Shown: positions 39,312 through 47,673 of the stretch, piece by piece | Numbering within the stretch: position 1 is the stretch's first letter | Layout: every line of letters begins with the position of its first letter | Source of the DNA: Bacillus dicomae | Lineage (GTDB): Bacteria > Bacillota > Bacilli > Bacillales > Bacillaceae_G | Assembly: GCF_006494425.1 (NCBI RefSeq) | Contig: NZ_VHIV01000003.1 | Span: 477,559-541,558 of the forward strand | Direction of reading: 5' to 3' | DNA: 64,000 nucleotides | Notes under the pieces: generated by a model | Database searches by the model: none | What the model saw: only the letters and a program-made list of their open reading frames with translations | Told to the model about the DNA's origin: nothing | Position numbers and translations under genes: made by a program

Positions 39312-39497
39312 TGGCATAGGAGGTCTTATTCTATTAAAAGGAAGACCCCCTCTATATATTAGCTATTTTTATTCTCAAATTTAAACATTTCCTCTATACA
39401 AGCACTTTTTATCTTTTCTTATAAAGAATTTATTATATATGGAAAAGAAGCTACATAATTTGGCACGTCTATTCAACGAACTCCATTTTGGTCGTTA

Positions 39498-40523
39498 TTA
39501 TAGTTTAGATTCGTATGCAGATTGATTGGTGATATCGTCAAATACTTGACTTCCAATAATGTAGTATCCATGAAGTGCAGCCTCTTTCGAAGCGTCTACC
39601 ATACGGAAAGAAGAAATTTCACCTTGTATTTTTTCAATTCGTTTTTTGTGGAGATCTACTATTCCTCCTGTCCAAATAATAGTGTCATACTGGTCTAACT
39701 TAAATTGTTCTTGTAATACACGCATAACGTCTTGGAAGTGTGCATCTAACTCTTTTTGAATCAAAGTATGAACCTGACTTATCTGAGGATTTTCTTCTTG
39801 ACCTCCATATCCTTTTTCTAAGATTTTTGGCATGTCGTTAATATGCAATTGATTACTTTCACCCACATGATTCTGCAGGATATTCTTAATATTTTTCAAA
39901 GGCTTGCTACATCCTAGTTCTGTCTCATAATGGTTTAAAATGACATTCTGTTTCATATCTGTCATTTCTAATGTACGAAATCCACCATCAATAATTAAGA
40001 TACGATCTCGTTCCTGAATGATTCCCTCTTTTAAGAAATAAGCATGTAAAGCGACCGGTTGCTGAAGAATCAAAGCATTTTCCACCGTAATATTAATAAA
40101 TTTCCCATCAATTTGCACGGAAGTTTCTTTTTTTAGTGCACGTTGTAATTGCTCATGCTGATTACCAAAACAAGTAACGGGAAGCCCGGTAACAACTAAA
40201 GGTAACACGACATTTTCTTTATAATCCTTTGCAATGCAACCAAATATTTGTTGTTTAAACCGTTCGCTTTCATAATAATTTTCTATTTCTTCGTCAAATG
40301 GAGGAAGGGATGAAGCATCAGATTGATGTGCTTCATCTCCCATGTAGTATGCAAAGTCTAAGTCTATAAAACTTACCTTTGTTAAATCTTCACTTTCAGC
40401 ATGATTAGGTACAGGAGCTAGTGTGGAAGCTTCACTCTTAATCGTCACCTCAGAATCTACATCCTGTCGATATGCCCGCTTGGTAAAGCCAATTCCTACA
40501 TCAATTGCATACAGAGATTTCAT
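39498..40523 (-). CDS. ParM/StbA-like actin-family protein, chromosomal
   Basis: Actin-fold ATPase of the plasmid-segregation (ParM/Alp) type, 341 residues. Phosphate-1 loop: YAIDVGIGFTKRA (residues 4-16); phosphate-2 loop: LIIDGGFRTLEM (about 178); adenosine loop: IIWTGGIVDL (about 292). Plasmid ParM normally comes with a DNA-binding ParR and centromere repeats; neither is here. Instead it is the last gene of a three-gene unit with a YtxH-like and a YflT-domain protein behind a sigma-B-like promoter, so a stress-related cytoskeletal function is more likely than DNA segregation. RBS AGTGAGGAAAA. Confidence 0.82.
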   Translation of the reverse strand: MKSLYAIDVGIGFTKRAYRQDVDSEVTIKSEASTLAPVPNHAESEDLTKVSFIDLDFAYYMGDEAHQSDASSLPPFDEEIENYYESERFKQQIFGCIAKDYKENVVLPLVVTGLPVTCFGNQHEQLQRALKKETSVQIDGKFINITVENALILQQPVALHAYFLKEGIIQERDRILIIDGGFRTLEMTDMKQNVILNHYETELGCSKPLKNIKNILQNHVGESNQLHINDMPKILEKGYGGQEENPQISQVHTLIQKELDAHFQDVMRVLQEQFKLDQYDTIIWTGGIVDLHKKRIEKIQGEISSFRMVDASKEAALHGYYIIGSQVFDDITNQSAYESKL

Positions 40524-40558
40524 ACTTTTTTCCTCACTTTCTCTTTTTAGAATTAAAT

Positions 40559-40882
40559 CTAAGCACTCTCTTCTTTCCCCTCTTTCCTATATTTCTTGTT
40601 ATTTTCGTTTTCTGTTAAATCTTTAATGGTAGAAATGACAACTGGTGTGGCTGTAAGCAGTTGTGGTAATGTTTGTTTTGCAACATTAGCTGCATTTACA
40701 GAGAATTGTTTACTTGTCTCAGTTACCTTCTCTAATGTTTCCTTTATGTTTCCTGCTTGCAGTTTGTCTTTTACGCTTTTTCCTTTTGTTTGTATAGCAT
40801 TTCGATTTTCTTTTTTTAATAGGGAAACCATGACCCCGGTCGTAATCCCAATCACAGCATATTTGAATATTGTATGTTTCAT
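40559..40882 (-). CDS. Small YtxH-like protein with N-terminal helix (107 aa)
   Basis: One N-terminal membrane segment (FKYAVIGITTGVMVSLL, residues 5-22) followed by an amphipathic, Lys/Glu-rich helical region, the general look of YtxH/gas-vesicle-protein-like stress proteins. No catalytic motifs. It lies between the YflT-domain and ParM-like genes, 35 bases before the latter, with AAGGGTGAG as ribosome site. Its partners are unknown; one can imagine it linking the actin filament to the membrane, but that is speculation. Confidence 0.7.
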   Translation of the reverse strand: MKHTIFKYAVIGITTGVMVSLLKKENRNAIQTKGKSVKDKLQAGNIKETLEKVTETSKQFSVNAANVAKQTLPQLLTATPVVISTIKDLTENENNKKYRKEGKEESA

Positions 40883-40955
40883 TTTTTCTCACCCTTCTCC
40901 ACTTTTATTTTCTTCAATGCTACAACCTAAAATAATTACCTTACCTATTAATCTA

Positions 40956-41342
40956 TTAGAGGGAATGATAGTTTTGCGGCTGCCTATCACTCTCCGTTGG
41001 TGTTTCAGCTGTTACTAGAAGTAAAATTCTCCCTTGATCTAGTTTTTCTTCATATAAGTTAGCTTCCTCCTTCGACAACCCCATTTCCTCCATTTGATTT
41101 CGGAGTTCGTCCCCTTTTTTGGAGAAAAAGTTGATAATACTTGTGCCCAATCCTTGTTCTTTTACTCCAATCGTATTTGTGTTTGTATCATCCGCAATCT
41201 TTTTTGTTATATGTTTGTCATGTGCTAAAACATAAATATCATCTTGGCGAATCCCTTGCAATTGTAGCTCTTTTACTTTCATAACTAATTCCTGCTCATT
41301 TTGATATTCATGAACCACCGGTTTTCTTTCATTCTTATGCAT
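40956..41342 (-). CDS. YflT-domain general stress protein (128 aa)
   Basis: The whole protein is a YflT/GS17M domain: VVHEYQNEQELVMKVKELQ, IRQDDIYVLAHDKHITKKI and a C-terminal ILLLVTAE. Members are part of the sigma-B general stress regulon in Bacillus. Cytoplasmic, function unknown. TAAAGGAGG upstream of the ATG, and a sigma-B-like promoter about 60 bases before it, make it the first gene of the stress unit yflT-like/ytxH-like/parM-like. Confidence 0.88.
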   Translation of the reverse strand: MHKNERKPVVHEYQNEQELVMKVKELQLQGIRQDDIYVLAHDKHITKKIADDTNTNTIGVKEQGLGTSIINFFSKKGDELRNQMEEMGLSKEEANLYEEKLDQGRILLLVTAETPTESDRQPQNYHSL

Positions 41343-41400
41343 CGTATTTTTCCTCCTTTAGATTTTTTATTTTTTTATTTAGTTGTTATGTAATATGTAA

Positions 41401-41426
41401 TACACCTATTTTAAAGATGTTAAACC
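41401..41426 (-). promoter_or_regulatory. Sigma-B-like promoter
   Basis: Minus strand: GGTTTAA, 12 bases, AGGTGTA. Compared with the sigma-B consensus GTTTAA-N12-14-GGGTAT, the -35 is perfect and the -10 differs in one or two bases. Lies upstream of the YflT-domain gene. Confidence 0.6.
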
Positions 41427-41461
41427 TAAATTTTCGAAAAATTTAATACAATAGGTTATTA

Positions 41462-41617
41462 ATGTTTTTCAATATTAACGAGATGTCACGAGCACTTTCC
41501 TTTGATAGCAGTGTTACAAATAACGATTTGTTTGGAAGGCAAGCCCCTTATTTTGTAGAAAAATTCTATTTAGAAAAAGTTACAAAAGGAGTACAAGATA
41601 CTTTTTTCGGTAATTAA
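41462..41617 (+). CDS. Possible small protein (51 aa), unrecognised
   Basis: A plus-strand frame starting MFFNINEMSRALSFD and ending KGVQDTFFGN, 51 codons, stopping 15 bases before a terminator hairpin (41633-41665). The ribosome site (ATAGG) is weak. No membrane segment; mixed charged and aromatic content. It is divergent from the stress unit. It may be a genuine small gene or the remaining end of a larger lost gene with its terminator. Confidence 0.35.
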   Translation: MFFNINEMSRALSFDSSVTNNDLFGRQAPYFVEKFYLEKVTKGVQDTFFGN

Positions 41618-41632
41618 ATCAAAAAAAAATAA

Positions 41633-41665
41633 AAAAACACTCCTTTTTAAAGAGTGTTTTTAAAA
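41633..41665 (+). terminator. Bidirectional terminator
   Basis: AAAACACTC-CTTTTTAAA-GAGTGTTTT with T-rich and A-rich flanks, between the 51-codon frame and the repeat-protein gene (which ends at 41749 on the minus strand), so it can serve both. Confidence 0.75.
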
Positions 41666-41748
41666 ACATATAACCTAATAAAAATGAAAATATACAACGA
41701 TACTAAATATACAAACTTTGCATAAAAAAATGATTTTATAGTATCTTT

Positions 41749-42078
41749 TTAATATCCATGCCCACTTTGCCAACCACCGTGTCCACCCGGCCAACCACTA
41801 TGCCCACCTTGCCAGCCACTATGTCCACCTTGCCAACCACCGTGTCCGCCCGGCCAACCACCGTGTCCGCCTTGCCAACCACCGTGTCCGCCTTGCCAAC
41901 CACCGTGTCCACCTTGCCAACCACCGTGTCCGCCTTGCCAACCACCGTGTCCGCCTTGCCAACCACCGTGTCCGCCTTGCCAACCACCGTGTCCGCCTTG
42001 CCAACCACCGTGTCCACCCGGCCAACCACCGTGTCCGCCTTGCCACCAGCCTGCATAGCCTTGTCTCTGTGAGTTCAT
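41749..42078 (-). CDS. Gly/His/Trp tandem-repeat protein
   Basis: 109 residues, of which about 91 are thirteen near-perfect copies of the 7-residue unit GGHGGWQ (variants with P for Q and S for G). The N-terminus MNSQRQGYAGWWQ has no signal peptide. The start has AAGAAGGG about 10 bases upstream. The composition (Gly, His, Trp, Gln) suggests a structural or metal-binding surface protein. Upstream, AC-16 bases-CATAATTATA resembles a sigma-K promoter, hinting at a spore coat or exosporium role; this is inference. The 21-bp repeat is open in other frames too, but those lack a ribosome site. Confidence 0.65.
   Translation of the reverse strand: MNSQRQGYAGWWQGGHGGWPGGHGGWQGGHGGWQGGHGGWQGGHGGWQGGHGGWQGGHGGWQGGHGGWQGGHGGWPGGHGGWQGGHSGWQGGHSGWPGGHGGWQSGHGY
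41759..42053. repeat. 21-bp coding minisatellite
   Basis: About fourteen head-to-tail copies of a 21-bp unit (plus strand CCAACCACCGTGTCCGCCTTG with third-position variants). G+C is far above the surroundings. It encodes the GGHGGWQ repeat and is likely to vary in copy number between strains. Confidence 0.9.
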
Positions 42079-42399
42079 TCCTTCGCATCCCTTCTTATTA
42101 AAAATTCAAATACTGTAACTGGGTATTCTCTAAATATAATTATGTATCCCAAAAATAAATGTATCCGCAAACATCCCGATTATTGGTAAAGTAATTATCT
42201 AATGAAAAAACATTTATTATTGCAAATCTAAGCTCTATTATTTTTTACTTTTCTAAAAAATTTTTTGCCATTTTATTAGCATACTTTTTAGATTCAATTT
42301 CATTATAGTTACTTAGTATTTTACAACAGACAAATCATTACTTAAGATCATTTTTCAACATTACATCAGAATCCATAGTTGGGCTTTAGTTATACAAAA

Positions 42400-42430
42400 A
42401 AACGATACTTCACTATTGAAGTATCGCAAA
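42400..42430 (-). terminator. Terminator hairpin
   Basis: CGATACTTC-AATAGT-GAAGTATCG followed by TTTTTTT on the minus strand. Confidence 0.75.
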
Positions 42431-42460
42431 AAAACTATTTACTTACATTATTATGACTAT

Positions 42461-42596
42461 AGCCCATCGCCATCAAGCTAAAATTTTATAGTACCCCCCA
42501 GAATGAAAATTTGTGCTAACTTGTAACAAAAAGCTCATTTTTTCGTTTTGGGGTAATTCTGAATTCTTAGGTTGATGGGCATGTGGAGCTACCCCT
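42461..42596. repeat. IS231-like palindromic (MITE-like) repeat, copy 1
   Basis: About 136 bp, imperfect long palindrome: CCCATCGCCATCAAGCTAA at one end and TTCTTAGGTTGATGGGCATG at the other, with a central CAGAATGAAAATTTGTGC / TTCGTTTTGGGGTAATTCTG-type pairing. The ends resemble the terminal inverted repeats of IS231 (CATGCCCATCAACTTAAG, from memory). Related copies at 61398-61537, 63469-63610 and 63611-63714. Confidence 0.65.
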
Positions 42597-42647
42597 ATAT
42601 AGCCTGAAAATCATTGACTGTTGATTTTGTTTTGATTGCCGATATAT

Positions 42648-43520
42648 TCAATCACCATCTAACCATTTTTGAGTATATTCGATAAACCGTTTTGTCGCTG
42701 GTAATGCGTGTTTAATTGAAGTAAGTGATAGCCCAAGTGATCGTGTAGGTTTGTCTTCCAATTCCACAATCGTAACATTTTCGCATTGTCCTTGTAATGC
42801 AAGTTCAGACATGACACTAATTCCAAGACCGTTCTCCACCATCGCGACAATCACATGATCATCACTGGTTTCAAATTGGATATCGAGATGAACCCTAGCC
42901 ACTTCTAACACTTTCCTAACATCGTAACCACATGAAGAAGCAGGCATAATAAAAGGCTCTTTCTCAAGCTGATCATACCGAATTATGGATTGTTTACTTA
43001 ATGAGTGATCTTTAGGAAGGATGCATAGCATTCGATCTTTTCTTAGTGGAATAGATTCTAGATGGCCCGACGACGGTAGTGACATAAAACCTAAGTCAAT
43101 CACCCCTTGTTGAATCCACGTTTCAATCATTCCATAATCACCTTCCATTAATTTGATTTCAATTCGAGGATGCTCCAAGCGAAAGCGATGGATGATTGCA
43201 GGTAGCCAGTGCGTAGACACGCTTGTAAAGGTCCCAATGCGCAAAGTTCCTGCCACTATGCCATTAATATCTGCAACAGTTTGCTTCAATCGCTCATTAT
43301 GATTTACTACTTCACGAACATGCGTTAAAACACGCTCACCATTTTCCGTTAATCGAACACCTGTTTTATTCCGGAATAACAATTGAAAACCATACTCCAA
43401 TTCAAGACTTCTAATCGCATGGCTGACACCTGACTGAGTCACATTCAATGCTTCGGCCGCTCTTGATAAGTTCCCCATTTCAACCGTCTTCAGAAAGATT
43501 TCTAACTTAGTCAGACTCAT
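42648..43520 (-). CDS. LysR-family transcriptional regulator
   Basis: 290-residue LysR regulator; helix-turn-helix MSLTKLEIFLKTVEMGNLSR, AEALNVTQSGVSHAIRSLE. Effector domain about 90-290. Divergent from the EamA exporter gene with 120 bases between the starts, the classic LysR arrangement, so it most likely controls that exporter. Confidence 0.92.
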   Translation of the reverse strand: MSLTKLEIFLKTVEMGNLSRAAEALNVTQSGVSHAIRSLELEYGFQLLFRNKTGVRLTENGERVLTHVREVVNHNERLKQTVADINGIVAGTLRIGTFTSVSTHWLPAIIHRFRLEHPRIEIKLMEGDYGMIETWIQQGVIDLGFMSLPSSGHLESIPLRKDRMLCILPKDHSLSKQSIIRYDQLEKEPFIMPASSCGYDVRKVLEVARVHLDIQFETSDDHVIVAMVENGLGISVMSELALQGQCENVTIVELEDKPTRSLGLSLTSIKHALPATKRFIEYTQKWLDGD

Positions 43521-43640
43521 CGATTCTCCTACTTTCTCATGTATGAATTTTATTCAAGTATATCATTACATATATTCGTTTTACTAATACTTGAATCACA
43601 ATTAAACTAAGTACATAAAAATTTTAAAGGAGAACTAAAA

Positions 43641-44537
43641 ATGAAACCAATAAAGGCTAATCTTATGATCTTACTTGTTACAATGACCTGGGGTACTTCC
43701 TATCTTTTTATGAAAGTCGGATTGGAAACTGTCCCTTCATTTTCTCTTGTTGCATTGCGCTTTGGTATTGCTTTTTTGGTTTGTGCTACTATTTTTTTTA
43801 AACAATTTCGTTCAATTCATTTTGTCACCCTAAAATACGGCTTTATTCTAGGATTTTTACTTTTCGTTGTATCTGCTTCAGTCATCTTAGGTTTAAAAAC
43901 GACATCAGCTTCAAATGCTGGTTTTCTAGCCAGTTTGACCGTAATCTTTATCCCTTTATTATCTATCGTTCTGTTCAAAGATCGACTGAGTTACAGACTG
44001 ATCATTAGTTCCCTTGTTGCAATGACTGGGATTGGTTTACTGACTTTGAATAACCAATTAACACTTAATTCTGGAGATTTACTCTGTATACTCGCTGCTC
44101 TCTTTTATGCTTTTCATATTATTGTCACCGGAAGAGCGGCTAAAGTTGCCAATACATTGCAGCTTGGGATTCTTCAGTTGGGATTTGCAGGAGGCTTCGG
44201 CGTACTCTCCGCCCTGATTTTCGAAGAGCCGCAACTTCCATCCACTAAAGAGAGTTGGATCGCTGTACTGGTGTTAAGTATTTTCTGCAGTGCTTTTGCC
44301 TACATCATTCAGGCGATGGCACAGAAATACACAACACCGACACATACAGGACTCATTTTTTCATTAGAACCTGTATTTTCTGCACTGTTTGCATACCTGT
44401 TCATGAACGAAATATTGTCAATCCGAGGGTATATCGGAGCATTACTTATTCTAAGCGGTGTTATACTAGCTGAGATAAAAGTGAAACGAAAACATCTATT
44501 TAAAGCAAAAAAGAGCAATGTGAAATGCACAGAGTAG
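43641..44537 (+). CDS. EamA/DMT-family transporter
   Basis: Ten-helix drug/metabolite transporter with two EamA domains (residues 6-140 and 150-285; for instance VTMTWGTSYLFMKVGLETV and the second-half IQAMAQKYTTPTHTGLIFSL, EPVFSALFAYL). 298 residues, inner membrane. RBS AAAGGAGAA. Divergently transcribed from its probable LysR regulator. Substrate, possibly an amino acid or similar metabolite, is unknown. Confidence 0.92.
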   Translation: MKPIKANLMILLVTMTWGTSYLFMKVGLETVPSFSLVALRFGIAFLVCATIFFKQFRSIHFVTLKYGFILGFLLFVVSASVILGLKTTSASNAGFLASLTVIFIPLLSIVLFKDRLSYRLIISSLVAMTGIGLLTLNNQLTLNSGDLLCILAALFYAFHIIVTGRAAKVANTLQLGILQLGFAGGFGVLSALIFEEPQLPSTKESWIAVLVLSIFCSAFAYIIQAMAQKYTTPTHTGLIFSLEPVFSALFAYLFMNEILSIRGYIGALLILSGVILAEIKVKRKHLFKAKKSNVKCTE

Positions 44538-44612
44538 TACTATAAGTTTGAAATTCTATATATCTAGTTTTTTGCATTTCAATAAAATTCTAATACAAGT
44601 AAGTAAACTTTT

Positions 44613-45382
44613 TTAATTGATATTTTCAGGATACGTCTTTTTTATTAGCCAACTGCCATCCTCAAGTGGTAAAAATACTTCAATATCAAACCATTCTTCT
44701 GCCAAATGGCGAGCTTCATCTTGGAAACGTAGGAGAACTTCTGGTACATTGGATGGCTTAGATTTACTCTCGCTTTTGATATACTCCTGAGTAGTAGCAT
44801 CCCGACGAATGAAGATTCTTTCACGATTTATCACAAGCTCTTTCATTCTTTTTAGTTTAAAAAGACGGAACGCTTCTTTCTCTAGGCAATAAGCTTGTAG
44901 ATACCATTCTCTTCCTTTGAGAATGAGCATATGTAGCTCTACTATTCGCTTGTAAACTTCACCCTTTGCATCTGAATAGGTGAAGTTTACTAATGCATAG
45001 CGATCTAACGCTTCGTCCAATAATTTTAGTTTCGGCCGAAGATGCTCAATACCATCCCAAGGAGAATAATCGATTAGTACGCGGTTTGTTTTATTTTGAA
45101 ATTCTTCTTCATACGATGGCAATATAGTATATCTATTTTTTCTACTAGACGTTGGTGTCGCTCTCTACCATATGAAGTGGAGATACTATGGAGGGATGTA
45201 ACGATAGCAGTCAGCTCATCATTTGTTAGGACATTTCGATTATTCCTTGATAGGTGACAATTGGAATGCCAGCTACATTGATTGCGTCAATATCCCGTAG
45301 ATACCTCAAAACGCTCCACCAACCCCTTAGCCTGCACCATACGACGGTTCAGCAGTAGAATAATGATGGATAAGAGCCTTTA
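44613..45382 (-). pseudogene. YafY-type HTH/WYL regulator, frameshifted
   Basis: An intact C-terminal part (169 codons, PSYEEEFQNKTNRVLIDYSP to KKTYPENIN) carries the WYL effector domain. Upstream on the same strand the N-terminal HTH part can still be read in other frames: RLLSIIILLLNRRMVQAKGL, VERFEVST, then NVLTNDELTAIVTSLHSIST. Indels at about 45120 and 45260 break the gene, and no start codon is left. The bare WYL part could be translated from an internal ATG, but a regulator without its HTH is unlikely to work. Confidence 0.82.
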
Positions 45383-45387
45383 CAAAT

Positions 45388-46017
45388 TTAATAAACTTTT
45401 GTATTATCATCTATATTTTCAATCTTAATAAATTCAAACTCTGCTTCATACCCATCTCCTTGTGGACTGCAAGCATAGATGCCAACTTTCATGCAATCTT
45501 TTTCCTCAAAAAGATGAGCCATTCTTATTTGTTTCCATACTGCCCCGTCTAATGAATAATCAACGTAGTAATTATTTCCCCTTCTTGTTATGCGATAATA
45601 AAGAGAATTTAAATCTCCAAAAAACTCCTGACTAGACCAATCAGAATATCCATTCTTTGTTACAACAACACCTAATTTACTATTGTCATCAGGTATATAC
45701 TCAACCGATGTCTTTAACCAAGTATCTTTTGAAAATCGAACCATTAAACCTGCTTGATCATATCTATTCGCTGGTTTAGATTTTACTTTCGTGATCAATC
45801 TAAAGTCTCCATTTAGTTCATAGTATAAAAAATGTCCATTATCAACTTGAAATTCATAGTGTGTTTTTTGCCAGAAATCTGTCTCTTTATCCGGTTTAAT
45901 TATTAACTTCGATTTATTGCTATTAACCTCCCAATCTTTAGGTGGAGAAAACCATTTTAAACTTTGATCAAATTCCGCATTATTAAATTCTTCTATTAAT
46001 TTATACTGATTAACCAT
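45388..46017 (-). CDS. DUF1349-domain protein (concanavalin-like fold)
   Basis: 209 residues, a single DUF1349 domain with a jelly-roll (concanavalin/glucanase-like) fold; characteristic pieces are KPDKETDFWQKTHY, DQAGLMVRFSKDTWLK, SVEYIPDD and YYVDYSLDGAVWKQIRM. No signal peptide, so cytoplasmic. Function of the family is unknown; a carbohydrate-related role is guessed from the fold. The ATG has AAGGGGA. It directly follows a serine-type T-box leader on the same strand. A second, weaker promoter (TTGAAA, 17 bases, TAATAA near 46040-46070) could also serve it. Confidence 0.85.
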   Translation of the reverse strand: MVNQYKLIEEFNNAEFDQSLKWFSPPKDWEVNSNKSKLIIKPDKETDFWQKTHYEFQVDNGHFLYYELNGDFRLITKVKSKPANRYDQAGLMVRFSKDTWLKTSVEYIPDDNSKLGVVVTKNGYSDWSSQEFFGDLNSLYYRITRRGNNYYVDYSLDGAVWKQIRMAHLFEEKDCMKVGIYACSPQGDGYEAEFEFIKIENIDDNTKVY

Positions 46018-46099
46018 AAACAATATCCCCTTAATCTTTTATATTTATTAATGAAGGAACTAACCTTTTTCAAATTAGGGTTTTTACTAGATCAAATAC

Positions 46100-46345
46100 A
46101 AAAAACTCCCGTTCCTATAAAAGGGACGAAAGTTAACCCGTGTTGCCACCCTAGTTAAAAACGTAAAAATATACGCCCTCCACTTAATTTATTAACTGCT
46201 TGTGGCTGGAAACGATTACTAACTTCAAATTGAAGTGTTCTCCATTTCTCTCAAGGATGGATTCATAAGTTCCTTCTATCGGTTTACACCGCCCACCGAC
46301 TCTCTAAAAGAAAAACTACTTTTACTCTTTCCTTTTATCGCTTTC
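46100..46345 (-). ncRNA. T-box leader, serine type
   Basis: The minus strand shows the T-box sequence AGGGTGGCAACACGGG, a Stem I distal region AGAGAGTCGGTGG and a terminator hairpin ending in TTTTTTG. By aligning to the well-known glyQS leader (…GGC-A-TTCTTGAG), the specifier here is TCC in GAATCCATCCTTGAG, a serine codon. The variable T-box base is C (TGGC), which pairs with a G discriminator base, as in tRNA-Ser. So it should respond to uncharged tRNA-Ser. It lies 80 bases upstream of a DUF1349 gene, an unusual target. Confidence 0.88.
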
Positions 46346-46371
46346 AAACAATATACATTTTAATCATCATC

Positions 46372-46400
46372 ACTTTACAATAATTCTGTGTATTTATCAA
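46372..46400 (-). promoter_or_regulatory. Sigma-A promoter of the T-box leader
   Basis: Minus strand TTGATA, 17 bases, TAAAGT, followed about 30 bases later by the leader. Confidence 0.55.
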
Positions 46401-46675
46401 GGGATGTTTTTAAAAATAAAATATATTCATAATTAATTCACAAAATACATTTCCTAATATAGATAAGGAGGTCTAATTTTACCTAGAAATATTGTATTTT
46501 GCATAAAAACTACGAAGGTTACATAAAAAATAATACGATTTGCACAAGAGAATAACCATACAATGTTATCCCTCTTTTAAAAACCTATTTAAGAAAAACT
46601 TAAGGAATTTCCCTCTATATTCATAAGAACTTTTTTCTATACTAAAAATGTAAATTAACAAAAGGAGAAACAATC

Positions 46676-47041
46676 ATGAAAAAATTTATACTTTGCATAA
46701 TAGGAATAGGTCTCCTTATATACTTACTACCTTTCATGTTACGCGGGGATTTGGACATATTAAATCCACTTGCTGAAGAAAAAAATGTATACGCCGTTGC
46801 GGAAGGATATGGTGTTCCGGATTACCATACGAACGGTAGAGCTATGTACTCGTTAAAAGGCATTGATGAATCTGGAAATGAAGAAGAATATACAGTAGGA
46901 ACGAATACTCCTAATGATTTTATAAGAAAAACTTACTTGAAAATTCATGTAAAGGGTAGATATGTTTACTCGTACGAGGCTATTTCTGAAAAGGATATTC
47001 CAGAGAAAATAAGAGGACAATTGATAGTAAATAAAAAATAA
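46676..47041 (+). CDS. YxeA-like (DUF1093) small exported protein
   Basis: 121 residues; N-terminal membrane/signal segment (KKFILCIIGIGLLIYLLPF), then the DUF1093 pattern LNPLAEEKNVYAVAEGYG, YSLKGIDESGNEEEYTV and VKGRYVYSYEAI. Usually found anchored outside the membrane; function unknown. RBS AAAAGGAGAAA. Its terminator overlaps the stop of the convergent minus-strand gene. Confidence 0.85.
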   Translation: MKKFILCIIGIGLLIYLLPFMLRGDLDILNPLAEEKNVYAVAEGYGVPDYHTNGRAMYSLKGIDESGNEEEYTVGTNTPNDFIRKTYLKIHVKGRYVYSYEAISEKDIPEKIRGQLIVNKK

Positions 47042-47067
47042 GCTGATTTTTAATCAGCTTATTTTTT
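47040..47067 (+). terminator. Terminator of the YxeA-like gene
   Basis: AAGCTGATT-TTT-AATCAGCTT followed by TTTTTT, starting at the stop codon and overlapping the stop of the opposite gene. Confidence 0.85.
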
Positions 47068-47505
47068 CATTCCTTTATCTTCTCCAGTCCAAAGAGTAGT
47101 CTTTGTTTCAGCATCTGCGATAAGATATTTCACTCTAAAATCTTTTTCTGTTTCTGTCCAGGATGCTATCAAATAAATTTGTCTATTTGGATTAATCTTA
47201 GGATATTCTTGTGTACCTGCTGTCCTACTTACCCATGGCCCTATTTCGGACTCCATAGTCGATTGTAAGTCTTTATACAGAACTGTTTTCTGTATATGAT
47301 TTTCCGCTTCTTTAAAAGGAACATAAAAAGAACTATAAGTATGATTTTTAACCTTACTGTAAAAAACTTTTGGATTTTCAAAAAATTTATTTGCATTGTT
47401 TTCTATATAGGAAATTTCATTTGAAGAACCCTCGGCTTCTACCATCCCATGACCGCCTAACAAAAGAACACTACAAGTAAACAACGCTGCTATCATTTTT
47501 TTCAT
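47059..47505 (-). CDS. Hypothetical secreted protein (148 aa)
   Basis: Not recognised. Signal peptide MKKMIAALFTCSVLLLGGHG with a possible cleavage at VEAEG. The mature part has a mixed alpha/beta pattern with conserved-looking aromatic positions (SFYVPFKEAENH, GPWVSRTAGTQEYP, IYLIASWTETEKDFRV) and no catalytic motif. RBS AGAAGGAG. Convergent with the YxeA-like gene. Confidence 0.75.
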   Translation of the reverse strand: MKKMIAALFTCSVLLLGGHGMVEAEGSSNEISYIENNANKFFENPKVFYSKVKNHTYSSFYVPFKEAENHIQKTVLYKDLQSTMESEIGPWVSRTAGTQEYPKINPNRQIYLIASWTETEKDFRVKYLIADAETKTTLWTGEDKGMKK

Positions 47506-47610
47506 ATTAAACTCCTTCTATTTTTTAATATTCATACCCAAATAAGGTTATTTCATGCGAATTGGTCCATTCAAGATTTGGATATACATCAAAAATGATA
47601 GCAATTACAA

Positions 47611-47643
47611 AAAAAGACTCTTACATAGTAAGAATCTTTTTTT
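47611..47643 (-). terminator. Terminator after the alpha/beta hydrolase
   Basis: AAAAAGACTCTTAC/GTAAGAATCTTTTT, A/T runs on both sides. Confidence 0.75.
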
Positions 47644-47673
47644 ATGATTTCCATCGATTTATTAAACTTATTA

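Larger units (their letters stand above)
42079..42647. other. Intergenic region with terminator and palindromic repeat
   Basis: Holds the LysR gene's terminator (42400-42430) and the first copy of the IS231-like palindrome (42461-42596); the rest is AT-rich. A sigma-K-like element for the repeat-protein gene is near 42130-42165. Confidence 0.5.

Noticed and set aside
41759-42053. Possible CRISPR array
   Set aside because: Direct head-to-tail 21-bp units without spacers, translated as a protein repeat; no cas genes.
41736-42088. Other open frames over the 21-bp repeats (TVVGKAD-, ARRTRWL-type and plus-strand PTTVSALP-type proteins)
   Set aside because: All are consequences of the 21-bp repeat; only the GGHGGWQ frame has a plausible start and ribosome site.
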